Assembly (NCBI RefSeq): GCF_051014685.1
Contig: NW_027479544.1
Coordinates: 37,743 to 101,742, forward strand
Direction: 5' to 3'
Source: Ptiloglossa arizonensis
Taxonomy: Eukaryota; Arthropoda; Insecta; Hymenoptera; Colletidae
DNA: 64,000 nucleotides
Part shown: positions 1-10,409 of the stretch, one piece after another
Numbering within the stretch: position 1 is the first letter of the stretch
Layout: each line of letters starts with the position of its first letter
Program-made: the position numbers and the translations under genes
Notes under the pieces: model-generated
Told to the model about the DNA's origin: nothing
What the model saw: only the letters and a program-made list of their open reading frames with translations
Database searches by the model: none

Positions 1-25
1 GAAGCTAAGAAATGGTTGAGAAGAC

Positions 26-36
26 AACAAATTTTT
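26..36 (+). other. A/T tract of the monomer
   Basis: The consensus has AAAAAATTTTT at this place; this reference copy has the 'acaacaaattttt' form. Further A/T runs lie at about 80-85 and 135-141, roughly 50-55 bp apart within the unit. Phased A-tracts can bend DNA and position nucleosomes, and 177 bp is close to one nucleosome with linker. Bending is inferred, not shown. Confidence 0.45.
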
Positions 37-91
37 CGCACTTCTGCTGCTCCAAACGCTTAACCAGAATGGCCTAGGGAAAAAATACACA

Positions 92-108
92 TACCGTTGT
101 AATCGGGC
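92..108 (+). other. CENP-B-box-like 17-mer (7 of 9 core bases)
   Basis: The 17-mer TACCGTTGTAATCGGGC aligned to the CENP-B box core nTTCGnnnnAnnCGGGn matches C, G, A and CGGG but not the two leading T. Several frequent variants (cgctg, cgtgg, cgtcg, cgatg, gtaaacggg) fall on unconstrained positions, but others hit the core (cattg, cctctg, gtgatc, caggcg, cgagcg). A 7-of-9 match somewhere in a 177-bp unit on either strand is expected about half the time by chance, so this is only a candidate. Confidence 0.25.
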
Positions 109-151
109 GAGTTTCTAATTTCAGACGCTACAGGAATTTTTGGGTTAGGTC

Positions 152-173
152 AATCCGTTCGCGAGATATGGGA
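152..173 (+). other. Near-invariant segment of the monomer
   Basis: Bases 152-173 of the reference monomer, with key core 'ccgttcgcgagatatgg', are almost unchanged across the array, while sites a few tens of bases away vary constantly. The core holds the palindrome TCGCGA (159-164), an NruI site. Exceptions are few and mostly confined to duplicated groups: 'gttaacgag' (7059), 'gtttgcgag' (three copies), 'gttcccgag' (four copies), 'gcgacatatg' (five copies) and 'gatattgg' (several copies near 43-45 kb). A protein-binding or nucleosome-related constraint is possible; homogenisation alone could also explain it. Confidence 0.55.
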
Positions 174-721
174 GTTTGAAGCCAAGAAATGGTTGAGAAG
201 GCAAAAAATTTTTCGCAATTCTGCTGCTCCAAACGCTTAACCAGAAAGGCCTAGGGTAAAAATACACCCACCGCTGTAATCGGGCGAGTTTCTACTTTCA
301 GACGCAACAGGAATTTTGGAGTTAGGTCAATCCGTTCGCGAGATATGGGAGTTTGAAGCCAAGGAACGGTTGAGAAGGCAAAAAATTTTTCGCAATTCTG
401 CTGCTCCAAACGCTTAACCAGAATGGCCCAGGGAAAAATACACATACCGTTGTAATCGGGCGAGTTTCTACTTTCAGATGCAACAGGAATTTTTGGGTTA
501 GGTCAATCCGTTCGCGAGATATGGGAGTTTGAAGCTAAGAAATGGTCGAGAAGACAACAAATTTTTCGCACTTCTGCTGCTCCAAACGCTTAACCAGAAT
601 GGCCTAGGGAAAAAATACACATACCGTTGTAATCGGGCGAGTTTCTACTTTCAGATGCAACGGGAATTTTTGGCTTAGGTCAATCCGTTCGCGAGATATG
701 GGAGTTTGACGCTAAGAAATG

Positions 722-2517
722 GTTGAGAAGGCAAAAAATTTTTCGCAATTCTGCTGCTACAAACGCTTAAGCAGAATGGCCTAGGGAAAAAATACACATA
801 CCGTTGTAATCGGGCGAGTTTCTACTTTCAGATGCAACGGGAATTTTTGGCTTAGGTCAATCCGTTCGCGAGATATGGGAGTTTGAAGCTAAGAAATGGT
901 TGAGAAGACAACAAATTTTTCGCACTTCTGGTGCTCCAAACGCTTAAACAGAATGGCCTAGGGTAAAAATACACATACCGCTGTAATCGGGCGAGTTTCT
1001 ACTTTCAGACGCAACAGGAATTTTTGAGTTAGGTCAATCCGTTCGCGAGATATGGGAGTTTGAAGCTAAGAAATGGTTGAGAAGACAACAAATTTTTCGC
1101 ACTTCTGGTGCTCCAAACGCTTAACCAGAATGGCCTAGGGTAAAAATACACATACCGCTGTAATCGGGCGAGTTTCTACTTTCAGACGCAACAGGAATTT
1201 TTGAGTTAGATCAATCCGTTCGCGAGATACGGGAGTTTGAAGCCAAGGAATGGTTGAGAAGGCAAAAAATTTTTCGCAATTCTGCTGTTACAAACGCTTA
1301 AGCAGAATGGCCTAGGGAAAAAATACACATACCGTTGTAATCGGGCGAGTTTCTACTTTCAGATGCAACGGGAATTTTTGGCTTAGGTCAATACGTTCGC
1401 GAGATATGGGAGTTTGACGCTAAGAAATGGTTGAGAAGACAACAAATTTTTCGCAATTCTGCTGCTCCAAACGCTTAACCAGAATGGCCTAGGGAAAAAA
1501 TACACATACCATTGTAATCGGGCGAGTTTCTACTTTCAGATGCAACAGGAATTTTTGGGTTAGGTCAATCCGTTCGCGAGATATGGGAGTTTGAAGCTAA
1601 GAAATGGTTGAGAAGACAACAAATTTTTCGCACTTCTGGTGCTCCAAACGCTTAACCAGAATGGCCTAGGGTAAAAATACACATACCGCTGTAATCGGGC
1701 GAGTTTCTACTTTCAGACGCAACAGGAATTTTTGAGTTAGGTCAATCCGTTCGCGAGATATGGGAGTTTGAAGCCAAGGAATGGTTGAGAAGGCAAAAAA
1801 TTTTTCGCAATTCTGCTGCTACAAACGCTTAAGCAGAATGGCCTAGGGAAAAAATACACATACCGTTGTAATCGGGCGAGTTTCTACTTTCAGATGCAAC
1901 GGGAATTTTTGGCTTAGGTCAATCCGTTCGCGAGATATGGGAGTTTGAAGCTAAGAAATGGTTGAGAAGACAACAAATTTTTCGCACTTCTGGTGCTCCA
2001 AACGCTTAACCAGAATGGCCTAGGGTAAAAATACACATACCGCTGTAATCGGGCGAGTTTCTACTTTCAGACGCAACAGGAATTTTTGAGTTAGGTCAAT
2101 CCGTTCGCGAGATATGGGAGTTTGAAGCTAAGAAATGGTTGAGAAGACAACAAATTTTTCGCACTTCTGGTGCTCCAAACGCTTAACCAGAATGGCCTAG
2201 GGTAAAAATACACATACCGCTGTAATCGGGCGAGTTTCTACTTTCAGACGCAACAGGAATTTTTGAGTTAGATCAATCCGTTCGCGAGATACGGGAGTTT
2301 GAAGCCAAGGAATGGTTGAGAAGGCAAAAAATTTTTCGCAATTCTGCTGCTACAAACGCTTAAGCAGAATGGCCTAGGGAAAAAATACACATACCGTTGT
2401 AATCGGGCGAGTTTCTACTTTCAGATGCAACGGGAATTTTTGGCTTAGGTCAATCCGTTCGCGAGATATGGGAGTTTGACGCTAAGAAATGGTTGAGAAG
2501 ACAACAAATTTTTCGCA
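722..2517 (+). repeat. 6-monomer higher-order repeat (1,062-bp period)
   Basis: Positions 722-1455 match 1784-2517 at a shift of 1,062 bp, exactly six monomers. The markers are 'gctacaaacgcttaagc', 'ggcttaggtc', 'cttctggtgctcc', 'gagttagatcaatc' and 'gagatacggg' in the same order. The match breaks on the left at 'gacgctaagaa' versus 'gaagccaagga' and on the right at 'cgcaattctg' versus 'cgcatttctg'. It is nested in the start block and overlaps the beginning of the next block. Confidence 0.85.
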
Positions 2518-4074
2518 TTTCTGCTGCTCCAAACGCTTAACCAGAATGGCCTAGGGAAAAAATACACATACCGTTGTGATCGGGCGAGTTTCTACTTTCA
2601 GATGCAATTGGAATTTTTGGGTTAGGTCAATCCGTTCGCGAGATATGGGAGTTTGAAGCAAAGAAATGATTGAGAAGACAACAAATTTTTCGCATTTCTG
2701 CTGCTCCAAACGCTTAACAAGAATGGCCTAGGGAAGAAATACATATACCGTTGTAATCGGGCGAGTTTCTACTTTCAGACGCTACAGGAATTTTTGGGTT
2801 AGGTCAATCCGTTCGCGAGATATGGGAGTTTGAAGCCAAGAAATGGTTGAGAAGGCAAAAAATTTTTCGCAATTCTGCTGCTCCAAACGCTTAACCGGAA
2901 TGGCCTAGGGAAAAAATACACATACCGTTGTAATCGGGCGAGTTTCGACTTTCAGAAGCAATAGGAATTTTTGGGTTAGGTCAATCCGTTCGCGAGATAT
3001 GGGAGTTTGAAGCCTAGAAATGGTTAAGAAGGCAAAAAATTTTTCGCAATTCTGCTGCTCCAAACGCTTAACAAGAATGGCCTAGGGAAAAAATACACAT
3101 ACCGTTGTAATCAGGCGAGATTCTACTTTCAGACGCTACAGGAATTTTTGGGTTAGGTCAATCCGTTCGCGAGATATGGGAGTTTGAAGCCAAGAAATGG
3201 TTGAGAAGGCGAAAAATTTTTCGCAATTCTGCTGCTCCAAACGCTTAACAAGAATGGCCTAGGGAAAAAATACACATACCGTCGTAATCGGGCGAGCTTC
3301 GACTTTCAGAAGCAATTGGAATTTTTGGGTTAGGTCAATCCGTTCGCGAGATATGGGAGTTTGAAGCCAAGAAATGGTTGAGAAGGCAAAAAATTTTTCG
3401 CAATTCTGCTGCTCCAAACGCTTAACAAGAATGGCCTAGGGAAAAAATACACATACCGTTGTAATCGGGCGAGTTTCTACTTTCAGACGCTACAGGAATT
3501 TTTGGGTTAGGTCAATCCGTTCGCGAGATATGGGAGTTTGAAGCCAAGAAATGGTTGAGAAGGCAAAAAATTTTTCGCAATTCTGCTGCCCCAAACGCTT
3601 AACCAGAAAGGCCTAGGGTAAAAATACACCTACCGCTGTAATCGGGCGAGTTTCTACTTTCAGATGCAACAGGAATTTTTGGTTTAGGTCAATCCGTTCG
3701 CGAGATATGGGAGTTTGAAGCTAAGAAATGGTTGAGAAGACAACAAATTTTTCGCACTTCTGCTGCTCCAAACGCTTAACCAGAATGGCCTAGGGAAAAA
3801 ATACACATACCGTTGTAATCGGGCGAGTTTCGACTTTCAGAAGCAATATGAATTTTTGGGTTAGGTCAATCCGTTCGCGAGATATGGGAGTTTGAAGCTA
3901 AGAAATGGTTGAGAAGACAACAAATTTTTCGCACTTCTGCTGCTCCAAACGCTTAACCAGAATGGCCTAGGGAAAAAATACACATACCGTTGTAATCGGG
4001 CGAGTTTCTAATTTCAGACGCTACAGGAATTTTTGGGTTAGGTCAATCCGTTCGCGAGATATGGGAGTTTGAAG
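1785..4074 (+). repeat. First copy of the 2.9-kb block, lacking one monomer
   Basis: Positions 1785-3668 match 4794-6677 at a shift of 3,009 bp (17 monomers). After about 3,668 the shift becomes 3,186 bp (18 monomers): 3670-4074 matches 6856-7260. The difference is one monomer, at 6678-6855, that carries 'ctgcttcaaac' and 'gtaaacggg' and is absent here. Markers of the block are 'gttgtgatcggg' (2574), 'gcaattgg', 'caggcgagattc', 'cgtcgtaatc', 'gctgccccaaac' and 'agcaatatg' (3841). Confidence 0.85.
3209..3224. other. Perfect 16-bp palindrome in the 'ggcgaaaaa' monomer type
   Basis: GCGAAAAATTTTTCGC is its own reverse complement. It occurs wherever the monomer has 'ggcgaaaaattttt' instead of the common 'ggcaaaaaattttt', for example also at 13297 and 43201. 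The common form breaks the palindrome at a single base pair. In zone 3 some copies have lost one base ('gcgaaaatttttcgc'). Confidence 0.8.
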
Positions 4075-4391
4075 CCAAGGAACGGTTGAGAAGGCAAAAA
4101 ATTTTTCGCAATTCTGCTGCTCCAAACGCTTAACCAGACTGGCCTAGGGAAAAAATACACATACCATTGTAATCGGGCGAGTTTCTACTTTCAGATGCAA
4201 CAGGAATTTTTGGGTTAGGTCAATCCGTTCGCGAGATATGGGAGTTTGAAGCTAAGAAATGGTTGAGAAGACAACAAATTTTTCGCACTTCTGGTGCTCC
4301 AAACGCTTAAACAGAATGGCCTAGGGTAAAAATACACATACCGCTGTAATCGGGCGAGTTTCTACTTTCAGACGCAACAGGAATTTTTGAG
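4075..4391 (+). repeat. Linking monomers between two copies of the 2.9-kb block
   Basis: Just under two monomers. The first has 'aaggaacgg' and 'accattgtaatc'; the second begins 'gaagctaag' with 'ggtgctcc' and 'cttaaacag'. The mix resembles the start block more than the flanking 2.9-kb block. Nothing other than satellite is present. Confidence 0.8.
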
Positions 4392-7260
4392 TTAGGTCAA
4401 TCCGTTCGCGAGATATGGGAGTTTGAAGCTAAGAAATGGTTGAGAAGACAACAAATTTTTCGCACTTCTGGTGCTCCAAACGCTTAACCAGATTGGCCTA
4501 GGGTAAAAATACACATACCGCTGTAATCGGGCGAGTTTCTACTTTCAGACGCAACAGGAATTTTTGAGTTAGGTCAATCCGTTCGCGAGATATGGGAGTT
4601 TGAAGCCAAGGAATGGTTGAGAAGGCAAAAAATTTTTCGCAATTCTGCTGCTACAATCGCTTAAGCAGAATGGCCTAGGGAAAAAATACACATACCGTTG
4701 TAATCGGGCGAGTTTCTACTTTCAGATGCAACGGGAATTTTTGGCTTAGGTCAATCCGTTCGCGAGATATGGGAGTTTGACGCTAAGAAATGGTTGAGAA
4801 GGCAAAAAATTTTTCGCAATTCTGCTGCTACAAACGCTTAAGCAGAATGGCCTAGGGAAAAAATACACATACCGTTGTAATCGGGCGAGTTTCTACTTTC
4901 AGATGCAACGGGAATTTTTGGCTTAGGTCAATCCGTTCGCGAGATATGGGAGTTTGAAGCTAAGAAATGGTTGAGAAGACAACAAATTTTTCGCACTTCT
5001 GGTGCTCCAAACGCTTAACCAGAATGGCCTAGGGTAAAAATACACATACCGCTGTAATCGGGCGAGTTTCTACTTTCAGACGCAACAGGAATTTTTGAGT
5101 TAGGTCAATCCGTTCGCGAGATATGGGAGTTTGAAGCTAAGAAATGGTTGAGAAAACAACAAATTTTTCGCACTTCTGGTGCTCCAAACGCTTAACCAGA
5201 ATGGCCTAGGGTAAAAATACACATACCGCTGTAATCGGGCGAGTTTCTACTTTCAGACGCAACAGGAATTTTTGAGTTAGATCAATCCGTTCGCGAGATA
5301 CGGGAGTTTGAAGCCAAGGAATGGTTGAGAAGGCAAAAAATTTTTCGCAATTCTGCTGCTACAAACGCTTAAGCAGAATGGCCTAGGGAAAAAATACACA
5401 TACCGTTGTAATCGGGCGAGTTTCTACTTTCAGATGCAACGGGAATTTTTGGCTTAGGTCAATCCGTTCGCGAGATATGGGAGTTTGACGCTAAGAAATG
5501 GTTGAGAAGACAACAAATTTTTCGCATTTCTGCTGCTCCAAACGCTTAACCAGAATGGCCTAGGGAAAAAATACACATACCGTTGTGATCGGGCGAGTTT
5601 CTACTTTCAGATGCAATTGGAATTTTTGGGTTAGGTCAATCCGTTCGCGAGATATGGGAGTTTGAAGCAAAGAAATGATTGAGAAGACAACAAATTTTTC
5701 GCATTTCTGCTGCTCCAAACGCTTAACAAGAATGGCCTAGGGAAGAAATACACATACCGTTGTAATCGGGCGAGTTTCTACTTTCAGACGCTACAGGAAT
5801 TTTTGGGTTAGGTCAATCCGTTCGCGAGATATGGGAGTTTGAAGCCAAGAAATGGTTGAGAAGGCAAAAAATTTTTCGCAATTCTGCTGCTCCAAACGCT
5901 TAACCAGAATGGCCTAGGGAAAAAATACACATACCGTTGTAATCGGGCGAGTTTCGACTTTCAGAAGCAATAGGAATTTTTGGGTTAGGTCAATCCGTTC
6001 GCGAGATATGGGAGTTTGAAGCCAAGAAATGGTTAAGAAGGCAAAAAATTTTTCGCAATTCTGCTGCTCCAAACGCTTAACAAGAATGGCCTAGGGAAAA
6101 AATACACATACCGTTGTAATCAGGCGAGATTCTACTTTCAGACGCTACAGGAATTTTTGGGTTAGGTCAATCCGTTCGCGAGATATGGGAGTTTGAAGCC
6201 AAGAAATGGTTGAGAAGGCGAAAAATTTTTCGCAATTCTGCTGCTCCAAACGCTTAACAAGAATGGCCTAGGGAAAAAATACATATACCGTCGTAATCGG
6301 GCGAGCTTCGACTTTCAGAAGCAATTGGAATTTTTGGGTTAGGTCAATCCGTTCGCGAGATATGGGAGTTTGAAGCCAAGAAATGGTTGAGAAGGCAAAA
6401 AATTTTTCGCAATTCTGCTGCTCCAAACGCTTAACAAGAATGGCCTAGGGAAAAAATACACATACCGTTGTAATCGGGCGAGTTTCTACTTTCAGACGCT
6501 ACAGGAATTTTTAGGTTAGGTCAATCCGTTCGCGAGATATGGGAGTTTGAAGCCAAGAAATGGTTGAGAAGGCAAAAAATTTTTCGCAATTCTGCTGCCC
6601 CAAACGCTTAACCAGAAAGGCCTAGGGTAAAAATACACCTACCGCTGTAATCGGGCGAGTTTCTACTTTCAGATGCAATAGGAATTTTTGGGTTAGGTCA
6701 ATCCGTTCGCGAGATATGGGAGTTTGAAGCCAAGAAATGGTTGAGAAGGCAAAAAATTTTTCGCAATTCTGCTGCTTCAAACGCTTAACCAGAATGGCCT
6801 AGGGAAAAAATACACATACCGCTGTAAACGGGCGAGTTTCTACTTTCAGATGCAACAGGAATTTTTGGTTTAGGTCAATCCGTTCGCGAGATATGGGAGT
6901 TTGAAGCTAAGAAATGGTTGAGAAGACAACAAATTTTTCGCACTTCTGCTGCTCCAAACGCTTAACCAGAATGGCCTAGGGAAAAAATACACATACCGTT
7001 GTAATCGGGCGAGTTTCGACTTTCAGAAGCAATATGAATTTTTGGGTTAGGTCAATCCGTTAACGAGATATGGGAGTTTGAAGCTAAGAAATGGTTGAGA
7101 AGACAACAAATTTTTCGCACTTCTGCTGCTCCAAACGCTTAACCAGAATGGCCTAGGGAAAAAATACACATACCGTTGTAATCGGGCGAGTTTCTAATTT
7201 CAGACGCTACAGGAATTTTTGGGTTAGGTCAATCCGTTCGCGAGATATGGGAGTTTGAAG
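4392..7260 (+). repeat. Second copy of the 2.9-kb (about 16-monomer) block
   Basis: This segment matches about 10410-13277 at a shift of 6,018 bp (34 monomers), dropping to 6,017 after a one-T deletion near 12882. It also matches part of about 21900-24777. Aligned markers are 'acaatcgctt' (4653/10671/22171), 'ttgtgatcgg' (5583/11601/23101), 'aagcaatatg' (7027/13044/24545) and 'gtaaacggg'. Copy-specific changes include 'gattggcc' near 4492, 'gaaaacaac' near 5153, 'ttaacgag' near 7060 and 'ttaggttagg' at 6511. It is the most complete early copy and is useful as a reference. Confidence 0.87.
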
Positions 7261-8577
7261 CTAAGAAATGGTTGAGAAGACAACAAATTTTTCGCACTTC
7301 TGGTGCTCCAAACGCTTAACCAGAATGGCCTAGGGTAAAAATACACATACCGCTGTAATCGGGCGAGTTTCTACTTTCAGACGCAACAGGAATTTTTGAG
7401 TTAGGTCAATCCGTTCGCGAGATATGGGATTTTGAAGCTAAGAAATGGTTGAGAAGACAACAAATTTTTCGCACTTCTGGTGCTCCAAACGCTTAACCAG
7501 AATGGCCTAGGGTAAAAATACACATACCGCTGTAATCGGGCGAGTTTCTACTTTCAGACGCAACAGGAATTTTTGAGTTAGATCAATCCGTTCGCGAGAT
7601 ACGGTGGTTTGAAGCCAAGGAATGGTTGAGAAGGCAAAAAATTTTTCGTAATTCTGCTGCTACAAACGCTTAAGCAGAATGGCCTAGGGAAAAAATACAC
7701 ATACCGTTGTAATCGGGCGAGTTTCTACTTTCAGATGCAACGGGAATTTTTGGCTTAGGTCAATCCGTTCGCGAGATATGGGAGTTTGACGCTAAGAAAT
7801 GGTTGAGAAGACAACAAATTTTTCGCAATTCTGCTGCTCCAAACGCTTAACCAGAATGGCCTAGGGAAAAAATACACATACCGTGGTAATCGTGCGAGTT
7901 TCTACTTTCAGATGCAATAGGAATTTTTGGGTTAGGTCACCTCGTTCGCGAGATATGGGAGTTTGAAGCCAAGAAATGGTTGAGAAGGCAAAAAATTTTT
8001 CGCAATTCTGCTGCATCAAACGCTTAACCAGAATGGCCTAGGGAAAAAATACACATACCGCTGTAATCGGGCGAGTTTCTACTTTCAGATGCAACAGGAA
8101 TTTTTGGTTTAGGTCAATCCGTTCGCGAGATATGGGAGTTTGAAGCTAAGAAATGGTTGAGAAGGCAACAAATTTTTCGCACTTCTGCTGCTCCAAACGC
8201 TTAACCAGAATGGCCTAGGGAAAAAATACACATACCGTTGTAATCGGGCGAGTTTCGACTTTCAGAAGCAACAGGAATTTTTGGCTTAGGTCAATCCGTT
8301 CGCGAGATATGGGAGTTTGAAGCTAAGAAATGGTTGAGAAGACAACAAATTTTTCGCATTTCTGCTGCTCCAAACGCTTAACCAGAATGGCCTAGGGAAA
8401 AAATACACATACCGTTGTGATCGGGCGAGTTTCTACTTTCAGATGCAATTGGAATTTTTGGGTTAGGTCAATCCGTTCGCGAGATATGGGAGTTTGAAGC
8501 TAAGAAATGGTTGAGAAGACAACAAATTTTTCGCATTTCTGCTGCTCCAAACGCTTAACAAGAATGGCCTAGGGATG
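7261..8577 (+). repeat. Mosaic monomers, no clean local HOR seen
   Basis: About 7.4 monomers that mix start-block types ('ggtgctcc', 'gagttagatc', 'gagatacggt') with types seen elsewhere, including 'cgtggtaatcgtg' and 'gcatcaaac', which become common only after 33 kb. One copy has 'ggtcacctcg' near 7937 instead of the usual 'ggtcaatccg', a rare change inside the conserved segment. The stretch from about 8,330 onward reuses the order of the 2.9-kb block ('ttgtgatcgg' at 8415). No non-satellite sequence. Confidence 0.8.
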
Positions 8578-9792
8578 AAATACACATACCGTTGTAATCG
8601 GGCGAGTTTCTACTTTCAGACGCTACAGGAATTTTTGGGTTAGGTCAATCCGTTCGCGAGATATGGGAGTTTGAAGCCAAGAAATGGTTGAGAAGGCAAA
8701 AAATTTTTCGCAATTCTGCTGCTCCAAACGCTTAACCAGAATGGCCTAGGGAAAAAATACACATACCGTTGTAATCGGGCGAGTTTCGAATTTCAGAAGC
8801 AATAGGAATTTTTGGGTTAGGTCAATCCGTTCGCGAGATATGGGAGTTTGAAGCCAAGAAATGGTTGAGAAGGCAAAAAATTTTTCGCAATTCTGCTGCT
8901 CCAAACGCTTAACAAGAATGGCCTAGGGAAAAAATACACATACCGTTGTAATCGGGCGAGATTCTACTTTCAGACGCTACAGGAATTTTTGGGTTAGGTC
9001 AATCCGTTCGCGAGATATGGGAGTTTGAAGCCAAGAAATGGTTGAGAAGGCGAAAAATTTTTCGCAATTCTGCTGCTGCAAACGCTTAACCAGAATGGCC
9101 TAGGGAAAAAATACACATACCGTTGTAATCGGGCGAGTTTCTACTTTCAGACGCTACAGGAATTTTTGGGTTAGGTCAATCCGTTCGCGAGATATGGGAG
9201 TTTGAAGCCAAGAAATGGTTGAGAAGGCAAAAAATTTTTCGCAATTCTGCTGCTCCAAACGCTTAACCAGAATGGCCTAGGGAAAAAATACACATACCGT
9301 TGTAATCGGGCGAGTTTCGAATTTCAGAAGCAATAGGAATTTTTGGGTTAGGTCAATCCGTTCGCGAGATATGGGAGTTTGAAGCCAAGAAATGGTTGAG
9401 AAGGCAAAAAATTTTTCGCAATTCTGCTGCTCCAAACGCTTAACAAGAATGGCCTAGGGAAAAAATACACATACCGTTGTAATCGGGCGAGATTCTACTT
9501 TCAGACGCTACAGGAATTTTTGGGTTAGGTCAATCCGTTCGCGAGATATGGGAGTTTGAAGCCAAGAAATGGTTGAGAAGGCGAAAAATTTTTCGCAATT
9601 CTGCTGCTGCAAACGCTTAACCAGAATGGCCTAGGGAAAAAATACACATACCGTTGTAATCGGGCGAGTTTCTACTTTCAGACGCTACAGGAATTTTTGG
9701 GTTAGGTCAATCCGTTCGCGAGATATGGGAGTTTGAAGCCAAGAAATGGTTGAGAAGGCAAAAAATTTTTCGCAATTCTGCTGCTCCAAACG
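8578..9792 (+). repeat. 3-monomer higher-order repeat (531-bp period), 2.3 copies
   Basis: Units 8578-9108 and 9109-9639, plus a partial 9640-9792, repeat exactly every 531 bp. Markers recurring at this spacing are 'cgaatttcagaagc' (8787/9318), 'gagattctac', 'ggcgaaaaa' and 'tgctgctgcaaac' (9071/9602). The match begins after 'gggatgaaa' versus 'gggaaaaaa' and ends at 'cgtttaacc' versus 'cgcttaacc'. No difference between the two full units was noticed, so this is a young local duplication. Confidence 0.88.
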
Positions 9793-10409
9793 TTTAACCA
9801 GAATGGCCTAGGGTAAAAATACACCTACCGCTGTAATCGGGCGAGTTTCTACTTTCAGACGCAACAGGAATTTTTGAGTTAGGTCAATCCGTTCGCGAGA
9901 TATGGGAGTTTGTAGCTAAGAAATGGTTGAGAAGACAACAAATTTTTCGCACTTCTGGTGCTCCAAACGCTTAACCAGAATGGCCTAGGGTAAAAATACA
10001 CATACCGCTGTAATCGGGCGAGTTTCTACTTTCAGACGCAACAGGAATTTTTGAGTTAGATCAATCCGTTCGCGAGATACGGGAGTTTGAAGCCAAGGAA
10101 TGGTTGAGAAGGCAAAAAATTTTTCGCAATTCTGCTGCTACAAACGCTTAAGCAGAATGGCCTAGGGAAAAAATACACATACCGTTGTAATCGGGCGAGT
10201 TTCTACTTTCAGATGCAACGGGAATTTTTGGCTTAGGTCAATCCGTTCGCGAGATATGGGAGTTTGACGCTAAGAAATGGTTGAGAAGACAACAAATTTT
10301 TCGCAATTCTGCTGCTCCAAACGCTTAACCAGAATGGCCTAGGGAAAAAATACACATACCATTGTAATCGGGCGAGTTTCTACTTTCAGATGCAACAGGA
10401 ATTTTTGGG
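9793..10409 (+). repeat. Linking monomers, start of a 7-monomer tandem match
   Basis: About 3.5 monomers of the 'gggtaaaaat', 'gagttagatc' and 'ggcttagg' types. From about 9,825 to 10,304 they match about 11064-11543 at 1,239 bp (seven monomers), for example 'gttagatc' at 10056 and 11295. The same seven-monomer period returns near 20.6 kb. One monomer has 'gtttgtagctaag' near 9910. Confidence 0.78.

Larger units (their letters stand above)
1..177 (+). repeat. Reference monomer of the satellite
   Basis: This copy serves to number positions within the unit. The start phase 'gaagctaag' is arbitrary. In order it holds: a variable 5' part (1-25); an A/T tract near 26-36; 'cgca[a/c/t]ttctg' (37-46); the stable 'ccaaacgctt' (52-61); 'ggcctaggg' (71-79) with an AvrII site; an A-run (80-85); a variable 'accgttgtaatcggg' stretch (93-107); a variable 'ctactttcagatgcaacagg' stretch (about 114-134); a T-run (137-141); and the near-invariant 'aatccgttcgcgagatatgg' (152-171) with an NruI site. 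The consensus has 75 G or C in 177 positions and 8 CpG. The recurrent variable sites define subfamilies: gctaag/gccaag/gccatg, ggcaaaaaa/gacaacaaa/ggcgaaaaa, gctcc/gctac/gcttc/gcatc, gggaaa/gggtaaa, cgttg/cgctg/cgtgg/cgtcg, gatgcaac/gacgctac/gaagcaat, and gggttagg/ggcttagg/gagttagg/ggtttagg. Confidence 0.97.
1..1947 (+). repeat. Start block (11 monomers), copied again near 17.5 and 19.1 kb
   Basis: The first 11 monomers reappear in the same order at a shift of about 17,519 (1-1508 against 17520-19027) and of 19,111 (1-1947 against 19112-21058). Shared markers include the 176-bp monomer with 'ggcccaggg' (423-433), 'cttaaacag' near 950 and 'gttagatcaatc' near 1206. Only scattered single-base differences were seen, such as 'ctgttac' near 1285 and 'atacg' near 1390, plus 'caactaat' for 'caacaaat' in the first monomer of the later copies. 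The first copy therefore shares ancestry with distant ones, so the array was rearranged in blocks of kilobases as well as by single monomers. Confidence 0.82.

Noticed and set aside
251..445. Repeated 64-codon minus-strand reading frame, with identical copies at 14409, 16178, 17770 and 24848 and near-identical ones at 26793 and 29092
   Set aside because: It is the satellite read in its least stopped frame, starting where a 176-bp copy with 'ggcccaggg' removes the TAG. No domain, no unique sequence, no gene structure; identical copies follow from HOR duplication.
6511..6520. TTAGGTTAGG resembling the insect telomere repeat
   Set aside because: It is a single base change in the usual 'ttgggttagg' of one monomer and does not repeat. 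It gives no evidence for telomeric DNA or for insects.
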